Shown here: positions 55,990 to 64,000 of the stretch, one piece after another | Layout of the letters: each line of letters begins with the position of its first letter | Position numbering within the stretch: position 1 is the stretch's first letter | Source of the DNA: Timema cristinae | Taxonomy: Eukaryota; Arthropoda; Insecta; Phasmatodea; Timematidae | Direction of reading: 5' to 3' | DNA length: 64,000 nt | NCBI GenBank assembly: GCA_039000515.1 | Contig: JBCFYV010000894.1 | Span: 1 to 64,000, forward strand | Program-made: the position numbers and the translations under genes | The notes under the pieces: model-generated | Seen by the model: only the letters and a program-made list of their open reading frames with translations | The model's database searches: none | What the model was told of the DNA's origin: nothing

Positions 55990-56600
55990 TCCATTCCAAT
56001 CGGTAAGTTGGACGATGACGCCCAGACGCGCCCTGTCCTCCCTGAGGGTCGTACCGCCTGCCCCGGAGGGGTGGTTTGGGCGGTACTGGGTGCCCCAGGG
56101 CGGGGGATAGACAAACATCAGGACTCGTGCCAGAACAAGGACAAACTACCAAATTTCAAATTAGACACCAAATGAAAAGCACGCCTCAACGCCCCAACAG
56201 TAAAAGTAATAAAAGGAGTGGGGTGGTTACTTCCTGTCCTCCTGGCTGTGAATGCGCGGGACTAAGCCGAAACGTATATTTATATTCTTCCCTCTCCTTT
56301 TACAGGTTTATCAGCGTGCAGCTGTGACAAACACTATAGAAAACACGTCTGTTATTGTAGTTTCATACCTCCTACACGAAGGACGACAATGAAAAAGAGC
56401 GGTTCCTTACAAAGAAACAGATCAAAAGAAGGTGATGACGCGCTCTGGGATTTGCACTTGAATTGCAGCCACCGGAAATAAAAGTTCCATTGAAGGGGCC
56501 GCAACGAATCTGGCATAAAGATGCTCGAGAAATGCAAGTTTTCGAGTCGGGAGTTTCAAGTTCGCATTATAAACTCCTGGAAGGAACTGTATAAAGTATA
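55990..56600 (+). other. GC-richer non-repetitive stretch with short open frames
   Basis: A GC-rich patch at 56,020-56,110 contains an inverted pair GTACCGCC and GGCGGTAC. A pyrimidine tract ending in CCTTTTACAG (56,295-56,305) could be a splice acceptor. A frame open from 56,439 to TAA at 56,592-56,594 encodes about 51 residues with protein-like composition (includes LELQPPEIKVPLKG), with no start codon nearby. It may be a terminal exon or chance; no family is recognised. Confidence 0.25.
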
Positions 56601-57929
56601 AAAGCTACGGCGGTGAGTAATATTGTCGTTCTAAATGTGTGTGCTCATGATCAGAACAGAAGCACATTTTATCAGGTCATGGATAAAGTAATTTATAATA
56701 GCTATATTGATTTTAAATTTGTAGAAATAATCACCATTCGAGAGTGGAATCAAACCAGAATTCCAAGTTTAACTAAATCTTTGAAGAAGGTGTGGTGTTG
56801 GGAGTTAAAAATATATATAGAGAAAATTTAAGTATGGCAAAATGCAAATGCATCAAAATAAATACAATAATATACAAAATAATTTAAAATTTATAAAAAT
56901 AGTTAATATTATGTAATTATTATGACTATTAAGTTTTTATGAAAACATTTTTATTTATTCATACTGCTAGAATATTCAAACATGCAAGTTTCAATAAATT
57001 ATATTTTGTAAATTTTATTTATAAAATTATTTTATGAGCTAGAATCTGAAAATTCAAATAAGCACCTTGCTCTAACTCTTAACTCACAAAATCACTTTTG
57101 AACTAATTCGCTTTAGTCTTATGTTAATTTTCCTTGGCCTCATAGAAAGTTTATTGGGAACTCCATTCTCCCCATGTGGAAAGATCAAATCTGGCCAGAA
57201 CTGGTCCATATCTGGGCCATATCTGAGCCAGATCCGGCCAATTCGGGCATTTTTCCGCATAGGTCCCTAACTGACACCTCTGGATGTATTTACATGGAGC
57301 TCATCAAGGTTGTCTTCGTTTGCAGAGTTCCTCGTGTATCATCTCAACAGCTTTAGGGACGAAAAAAAGGAAGGTAGGTAGCGAGGCCTGGGGGGGAAGG
57401 TCAACCCTAACCCCCCCCCCTCCACCTGGGCTGCGCCACTGATGATTAAGAGTTAACTGTTTTAATAACACAAATAAACGTAACAATCCTTAGCTATATT
57501 TTAAAACATATCTATCTTCACTATCAAAATAATCTATAGCTCAAAGCCATATCAAATAATTCCATGACTAGCACATTTAACATAAAATGGTGATGAAACT
57601 TATCTAATTTTATTTCTTCATAAATTTTTAATTGCGAAACTTAAACATAAGGTTTTTAAAGTTATAAAAACCTTTCTCTTCTATTTAATGTGGATACTAC
57701 TTTAAAATAATTAACCTCAGAATATACTTAGGTTTAATCATAAACATTCAAATGCATTTATTTGAAAAATAATTGTGAAAACTTTGTATTGTTGTTTGTC
57801 AGGTGGTTTCAAAAATGAATCAAGAATATCGATAAACTTGTTTTATAATTAGATGGTGTACCTTTTAGCTTAAACTATAATATTAGTACACCTGTTCTGT
57901 AATGGGGGAAAGTAGCTATTGTTTGTATT
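56601..57929. other. AT-rich intergenic stretch
   Basis: No gene. At 57,190-57,265 short motifs recur (CCATATCTGGGCC, CCATATCTGAGCC, CCAGATCCGGCC), a degenerate repeat that is partly self-complementary. Confidence 0.5.
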
Positions 57930-57975
57930 TACCGCCGCGTCTCACCACCAGTCCGGGTTATGCACGTATGTGTAT
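57930..57975 (-). mobile_element. SINE 3'-end fragment
   Basis: CCGCCGCGTCTCACCACCAG then TCCGGGTTATGCACG is a variant of the shared SINE-2/SINE-3 3' end. Only about 45 bp is recognisable. Confidence 0.55.
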
Positions 57976-58314
57976 ATATTGTTACCATAGTTTCACCATA
58001 TTTTATTAGCCGAGCCCTTGTTTTAGGCTAGAATATTGTAACAATAGTTTTAAGATTCAGCGTGAGTTGATTTCAACAGTAATTTAGTTATAAAGTCTGT
58101 CACAGTACTTCAGAGCGTTGGTAGTTATTTTCTCCCCAATGGGATCTGTTCTCGTTGAAGGGTAAATAAGGGGAATTTTCTTGTTCAAAGCAACCGACGA
58201 TAAATTATTATCGAAAGAAAACAACAGGCAAAACGGTTTGCAAAGGATTATTTCATGGAATTGCAAAACAATACAGAACAAACGGTAACAAACTTTAGAT
58301 ATGTGCGTGTGGCT

Positions 58315-58487
58315 GTAGTCCTCAGGGTCTAGCGTTACTCTCGTGTTATACTTGACTGCCAAGTATGGAGAGATCGGGGTTCAATCCTTGACTGGTGCAC
58401 TTCCTCAAATTACACCTATCTCATCCCTTACTCATTAGCGCAGTACGCGTATAACCCGAACGGTATAATAAGACGCGTTGCTTAAAG
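58315..58487 (+). mobile_element. SINE-3-like copy, shortened
   Basis: The head trace is around CTCTCGTGTTATACTTGACT, with B box GGGGTTCAATCC near 58,377. The 3' end is CGCGTATAACCCGAACGG followed by AATAAGACGCG. It lacks part of the body. Confidence 0.7.
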
Positions 58488-58745
58488 AAAACTATAGAAT
58501 ACGGTAGTGTCTTACGAAATTGTTTGCAACTTTGCCTCCACGCAAATGCATGTACATTTCCTCTAAATTCCTAACTTCAGGTTAGAATAATTAATATATA
58601 ATATGGCAATCGAATGGTTAGTGAATAAAACAGTTACAATAAAATAATAAAGATTATACTTAGCCAATGTGATAGTAATAGTCATATGAAAATATAATTA
58701 ATATGTATTAATTTTCTTGGTGACTATTGCTTTTTTAAAGTAGGC

Positions 58746-58746
<1 letters not shown>

Positions 58747-58775
<29 letters not shown>
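58747..58775. repeat. (TA)n microsatellite
   Basis: About 14 TA units, next to the 3' end of the following SINE fragment. Confidence 0.9.
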
Positions 58776-58779
<4 letters not shown>

Positions 58780-58985
58780 TATGCTTATTATTACCCGTCC
58801 GAATAACACATGTTACAACCACGGTAATAGGGTAAGGATTAAGATGGTAGGATTAATGAGAAATGTACCCGCATTTATGTGAAGGGAGAGGGAGACACCT
58901 TTTAGGAAATATGTCATCAGCTCCTGCTGCCCAGATTTCCTATCCCCAGAAAAACATAATTATGAGCCTGACATTGAGTCCGCGT
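58780..58985 (-). mobile_element. SINE-3 fragment
   Basis: The low edge is GCTTATTATTACCCGTCCGA, a variant of the shared 3' end. The body is AAATGTACCCGCATTTATGT and GAAGGGAGAGGGAGAC. The head is worn. Confidence 0.6.
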
Positions 58986-59039
58986 GCCCACCGATAGTGG
59001 TTTATTTATATTATAATAATATAGATATATTTATATATT

Positions 59040-59301
59040 TAACTATATATTAGCGTACCTTTTAATGATGTGTGTAGTTTACACCACGTGACCCACACAG
59101 GAACACGTGGAAAAGGTGTTAGTTTCATCTATACTAGTTTTATGGTGACTAAGAGGTCGGGGCTTGAGTTCCTGTTGGCTGTTCATACGGGTCTCTTGAT
59201 TAAGTTAAAATTATTTCCAAATTTTCTCCATGAGAGTGCGGGTACACTTCCCAAAATATAAATTTACGGATAGCCCCGTCGGGTAGTAAGACGTAGTGAA
59301 T
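59040..59301 (+). mobile_element. SINE-3-like copy
   Basis: The 3' end is clear (CCCCGTCGGGTAGTAAGACG, 59,273-59,292). The body has TTTTCTCCATGAGAGTGCGG. The head side is worn but has a B-box-like GGGGCTTGAGTTCC near 59,159. Confidence 0.65.
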
Positions 59302-59392
59302 AAAACAAAACAATGTTCTAACATTGACATGATATAAAGCAGCTAGGTGTATAGTCACAACCCCAACATCGTAAAACAACCATTCCACACAC

Positions 59393-59530
59393 AGTCTCGG
59401 TGGCCGCACGGTCTAATGCGCTGACTATAATCCTGAGGACTAAAGACCGGGGTTCAATCTCACTCGGGTGCACTGAAGGGGGTTTCCCCACTCTGTGTGC
59501 TTTGAAGTGTTTGTAGGGTGTTTCTACAAC
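59393..59530 (+). mobile_element. SINE-3 head fragment
   Basis: CTCGGTGGCCGCACGGTCTA (A-box region), then a B box GGGGTTCAATCTC near 59,451. The 3' half is missing. Confidence 0.65.
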
Positions 59531-60289
59531 TGAAACTACCAATTGATATTGAAATTGACTACTAGGCTTCACACGAGAAAGGCTCTAAGCTATTAATTCT
59601 TTTGTCTTTGTCTATTGGGTGGATTTATCTAAAACACCGATCAACACCAGATTGTATTTGTTGGGAGAGTCAGCATGGGGGGTCTAAGGGCACCATCTCA
59701 AGGGGGCACCAAAGAGAAAACCATCTTAACCTAACGTAGCCTGTACATGATATGAAAATAATCCACAAACATAACTCTTAACCTGACTTAACCTGGGTGA
59801 AGTAGTGGAGTTGCTATCTATAAATATCGTTCACTTTTTATTACAAACATGAAATTTGACATAGTGACATGTTTTTTTGTGGTGAGTAGAAATAAGATAT
59901 ATTGCCACTCTTAAAAAGTTATTTTACATCCAGCCATTTGAAAATGTTCCCCTAAAACAGTTTTTTTCAATTATCTACAAATCTTTTCACTATATAAAAG
60001 TGTATTTATAATAAAAAATAAAGGCAAGAACCTATTATTATAGTTTCCTTTGTGATCCTAATCTCGCAGTGAGTTTGGAGTATGATTGCCATTTGTGGAA
60101 TTTTCCACAAGATTATGTTCTATCTACATTAAGTTAGGTGACTATTTTCATATTTCCAATCATCCCTCAGTTATATAGAGGGCGCAAAATTTACCTCGGG
60201 CCGCTACTGTAAATGATTTTGTTATTATTTGTGTTCAGTCATGTAATGTAGAATAATATTTTCTAGAATTATTGTATGATCGGACTCTG
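59531..60289. other. Intergenic, no feature seen
   Basis: AT-rich; CTTAACCTAACG and CTTAACCTGACTTAACC patches at 59,725 and 59,777 recall the CCTAA-rich pieces near 39,830. Confidence 0.5.
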
Positions 60290-60388
60290 CGCGTTAAAGT
60301 CGCGCCAAACAGCGGCATGCGTGTGTTAAGAAAGAAGCACTAATGCAACTAGACTTGGCGGCGGCTATTTCTTCTGAAGCAGGTGTTT
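60290..60388 (+). other. Possible promoter edge and first exon
   Basis: A short GC-rich island (GTCGCGCCAAACAGCGGCAT, an E2F/NRF1-like context) precedes ATG at 60,343. The frame encodes MQLDLAAAISSEAGV up to a strong donor GTAAGT at 60,389. It is only 46 coding bases and no following exon is recognised, so it remains a guess. Confidence 0.2.
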
Positions 60389-60433
60389 GTAAGTAAATAT
60401 TATATTTAGCAGAATGCAAAAGTTCTTTTATTT

Positions 60434-60680
60434 TATTTTAGCACGAGGTCTTACTGCCCTTTCAGGTAATACGCTTATGAACTAATTGCACTAATTGTTT
60501 AAGGGAAGTTTATATTTAGAAGAAATATACCCAAATTTTTGTGGAGGGAGAGTAAAACACAATTTTCTAAAAACCACCCTCAATACACCCTACTGAGATT
60601 CTAACCTAGATCTCCCTATCAATAGTCTAGTCTACTGTGAGAGTAGCGCCTTAGACCATACGGCCACTGAAGTGGGTAAG
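60434..60680 (-). mobile_element. SINE-3 copy
   Basis: The shared 3' end is at the low edge (TTTTAGCACGAGGTCTTACT). The body is ATACCCAAATTTTTGTGGAG. The head complement is CCTTAGACCATACGGCCACT at the high edge. It aligns along its length with 37,490 and 43,251. Confidence 0.8.
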
Positions 60681-61177
60681 AGTTTAGTTGTTAAAGTCAT
60701 CACTTATATATGTTTTAGTTTTCATTTGTAAATTAGTTGTGTGCATTCAATTTGTTCATATCTTCAGCTCATTTTTAATAAATTTAAAAGTAATTTTTGA
60801 TAATCAATTGGTCATCAAAGGCCTATCACCTGGGGATGGGTATGTTAGAAATGAAAGTTTACATTGCACTACTTATTAATGTAACTAGATCGTGCTAATT
60901 ATTATGCCTCCATTTATATGTAAGAATATAAATTATAATAATTTAAGAAATACCAAACTGAATTTAAATCCTATGAAATTAAAATTAAATAGTTTTAAAG
61001 TTAACGTAGGCCTACTTGAAGCAAGCACCGCTTTTAAAAATGTACTTTTATCTGAATAATAGAACTTCTTCACCAACAAATCTTCCCTCTTATTCTGGCA
61101 TCACGATAAGCTTGACGTTGACGTAACGTTCACTTAATGTTCATGTAACCTAAAGTAAGGTAAAGGTTATCTCCATG
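60681..61177. other. AT-rich intergenic stretch
   Basis: No gene or repeat was recognised. A palindromic GACGTTGACGTAACGTTCAC patch lies at 61,113-61,132. Confidence 0.5.
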
Positions 61178-62965
61178 ACAATGATAGCAGTGGCCGATAT
61201 CTTGGGAGAAAATGATAGCAGTAGAAGACATCTTGGGAGGACAATGGTAGCAGTGGTAGACATCTTGAAAGGACAATGGGAGCAGTGGTAGGCATCTTGG
61301 GAGGAAAATGATAGCAGTAGCAGACATCTTGGGAGGAAAATGATAGCAGTAGCAGACATCTTGGGAGGACAATGGTAGCAGTGGTAGACATCTTGGGAGG
61401 AAAATGATAGCAGTGGTAGACATCTTGGGAGGAAAATGATAGCAGTAGCAGACATCTTGGGAGGACAATGGTAGCAGTGGTAGACATCTTGGGAGGACAA
61501 TGGGAGCAGTGGTAGATATCTTGGGAGGAAAATGATAGCAGTAGCAGATATCTTGGGAGGACAATGGGAGCAGTGGTAGACATCTTGGGAGGACAATGAT
61601 AGCAGTGGTAGACATCTTGGGAGGACAATGATAGCAGTGGTAGACATCTTGAGAGGACAATGATAGCAGTGGTAGACATCTTGGGAGGACAATGATAGCA
61701 GTGGTAGACATCTTGGGAGGACAATGATAGCAGTGGTAGACATCTTGGGAGGAAAATGATAGCAGTAGCAGACATCTTGGGAGGAAAATGATAGCAGTAG
61801 CAGACATCTTGGGAGGACAATGGTAGCAGTGGTAGACATCTTGAAAGGACAATGGGAGCAGTGGTAGACATCTTGGGAGGACAATGGTAGCAGTGGTAGA
61901 CATCTTGGGAGGACAATGGGAGTAGTGGTAGACATCTTGAGAGGACAATGATAGCAGTGGTAGACATCTTGGGAGGACAATGGTAGCAGTGGTAGACATC
62001 TTGGAGGACAATGGTAGCAGTGGTAGACATCTTGGGAGGACAATGGGAGTAGTGGTAGACATCTTGAGAGGACAATGATAGCAGTGGTAGACATCTTGGG
62101 AGGACAATGGTAGCAGTGGTAGACATCTTGGGAGGACAATGGTAGCAGTGGTAGACATCTTGGGAGGACAATGGGAGTAGTGGTAGACATCTTGAGAGGA
62201 CAATGATAGCAGTGGTAGACATCTTGGGAGGACAATGGTAGCAGTGGTAGACATCTTGGGAGGACAATGGTAGCAGTGGTAGACATCTTGGGAGGACAAT
62301 GGGAGCAGTAGCAGACATCTTGGGAGGAAAATTATAGCAGTGGTAGACATCTTGGGAGGACAATGATAGCAGTGGTAGACATCTTGGGAGGAAAATGATA
62401 GCAGTAGCAGACATCTTGGGAGGACAATGATAGCAGTGGTAGACATCTTGGGAGGACAATGGGAGCAGTAGCAGACATCTTGGGAGGAAAATTATAGCAG
62501 TGGTAGACATCTTGGGAGGACAATGATAGCAGTGGTAGACATCTTGGGAGGAAAATGATAGCAGTAGCAGACATCTTGGGAGGAAAATGATAGCAGTGGT
62601 AGACATCTTGGGAGGACAGTGTGAGCAGTGGTAGACATCTTGGGAGGACAATGATAGCAGTGGTAGACATCTTGGGAGGACAATGATAGCAGTGGTAGAC
62701 ATCTTGGGAGGACAGTGTGAGCAGTGGTAGACATCTTGGGAGGACAATGATAGCAGTGGTAGACATCTTGGGAGGACAGTGTGAGCAGTGGTAGACATCT
62801 TGGGAGGACAATGATAGCAGTGGTAGACATCTTGGGAGGACAATGGGAGCAGTGGTAGACATCTTGGGAGGAAAATGATAGCAGTGGTAGACATCTTGGG
62901 AGGACAATGATAGCAGTGGTAGACATCTTGGGAGGACAATGGGAGCAGTGGTAGACATCTTGAGG
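61178..62965 (-). repeat. 32-bp minisatellite, about 56 units
   Basis: Plus-strand landmarks are AGCAGTGGTAGACATCTTGG and GGAGGACAATGATAGC. Variants are AAAATGAT, ACAATGGT, ACAATGGG, ACAGTGTG and AGTAGCAGAC. A four-unit block beginning GGGAGTAGTGG is repeated at 61,918, 62,045 and 62,173, so there is higher-order order. The minus strand has no stop in any frame, which yields overlapping frames of up to 590 codons that all encode the same 32-residue periodic peptide. I treat it as non-coding. Confidence 0.95.
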
Positions 62966-64000
62966 GGGAACATCTGCTGTCGCAGGAGATAAGTTCAACT
63001 TATTTATAAACTGCAAATTTGAAATTTTGTTTCTTGTGTCGTGTGAAGTAAAACTCGGTTTTCAAACTATACAAATTTATATCTAAGTATATAACTAATT
63101 TAATTACTGAAATCCTACAAAAGTATCTATTAATAACATCACGGGAACCGCTTCAGTTACCAAATAGGTCAAGATGTCACCACTCTTGCAGTAGACTGTT
63201 CTGCCGATAAAGGGAGATCAAGATTCGAATCTCAGTCCGGTGTAATTAAGGTGTTTTCACTAAATGTGTCATACGACCCTTGCGTATGCGTCCAACTAGT
63301 ACGGAAAACGGTAGCGTGGTTAATCCACGAGGCATGTCATGGGTTCCACACTAGTTGGATCCGATCCTGATGGGAGTTGGGACAAGGCGGGCGTCAAAAG
63401 ATGTCCGTGGAACAATGTGTATTACAGTGTATTCAAGACAAAAAAAGAATTACATAATAATGGTAACAATGTATTAAAGTTAGTGGTGCGGTACTTACAT
63501 ATGATAACTTGGTGAGGTTGCAGGGTGACAGGACGGAAAGACCACGCTCGAACAATGAGTACCCCTCTAAAAGGCGACGACCAACCGCCCGTTCCTAGAT
63601 CGGGTCTTTTATATATCTCTACCTTAATTGAACTTTTTGATATTCCACGCCCCAAAGAACATTGAGATAACGAACTCTGTTAGGGCGGAACCAACAACAG
63701 AGGCCTAAAAAAATATATAATTGGCCTGAATAAATATCAATGTTTTATTTTCACATGACTTCATGATCCTGTGCAAACCGCGTGATGTCGGGGGAGTCAT
63801 AGTCCAGCCAGAAAAAATGATAATGACTAAACATGGGACGGTATTCTAAGGAGGTCCTTGGGCTCGTGTCACAATGCACCCTTCTTTTTGAAAAAGTTTC
63901 TATCTCGATAGAACTTTTTTCAAAAGTTGCGATTCGTTAGACATGGAAATAAGCAATTGTTAACACTATGATGGAATTACATTGAGCGTACAACACCACT
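62966..64000. other. Intergenic tail of the window
   Basis: No supportable gene. A worn SINE-3-like head lies at 63,175-63,300 with B-box-like GATTCGAATCTC (63,222). The open frame at 63,422-63,655 (minus) is unrecognised. Confidence 0.5.

Noticed and set aside
61130..63016. Long minus-strand open frames (up to 590 codons) as genes
   Set aside because: They are the same 32-bp array in three frames, with no start context, domain or non-repeat flank.

Overview
The window looks like intergenic, repeat-rich DNA from an animal genome, most likely an arthropod. It is AT-rich, holds no intact host gene that I can recognise, and carries many tRNA-derived SINEs, an I-clade non-LTR retrotransposon, a hAT-type MITE, a large fold-back element and about ten separate minisatellite/satellite arrays. 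I cannot name the species. The only long, convincing protein-coding sequence belongs to the retrotransposon.

Layout. 1-16,290 is one huge imperfect palindrome with its turning point near 7,640. Both arms carry the same 62-bp satellite, the same SINE and the same unique stretches in opposite orientation. The left arm and the inner right arm are full of single-base errors, mostly deletions, so this is probably a fold-back (chimeric long-read) assembly artefact. The clean part of the 62-bp satellite is about 13,440-16,290. 16,300-17,900 has a second 62-bp-period array and a broken unknown reading frame. 17,900-25,663 is a SINE (called SINE-1 here) whose internal 18-bp minisatellite was split by a full-length I-like LINE (19,108-25,554, minus strand, 11-bp target-site duplication, TAA-repeat tail). 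26,291-30,421 is an inverted-repeat (fold-back) element with arms of about 1.8-1.9 kb and a SINE-2 in its loop. 30,470-47,800 alternates SINE copies, a 414-bp hAT MITE, 67-bp, 59-bp and 43-bp arrays and AT-rich filler, with two possible promoter/first-exon sites (near 36.8 kb and 46.5 kb). 47,800-64,000 has 54-bp, 31-bp, 18-bp (SINE-1 internal) and 32-bp arrays, more SINEs and one weak exon candidate near 60.35 kb.

How the parts relate. Three SINE families can be separated. SINE-1 has a tRNA-like head, a body, an expandable 18-bp VNTR and a short 3' domain (four copies; VNTR from about 1 to about 71 units). SINE-2 and SINE-3 have different tRNA-like heads but a shared 3' end and, in the better copies, a TAA-type tail. 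That tail type matches the LINE's, though their 3' sequence does not, so the LINE seen here is not shown to be their partner. Several tandem arrays arose inside mobile elements: the SINE-1 VNTR, and the 59-bp array made from a SINE-2 head. The most interesting biology is therefore VNTR birth inside SINEs, nested insertion and the fold-back element.
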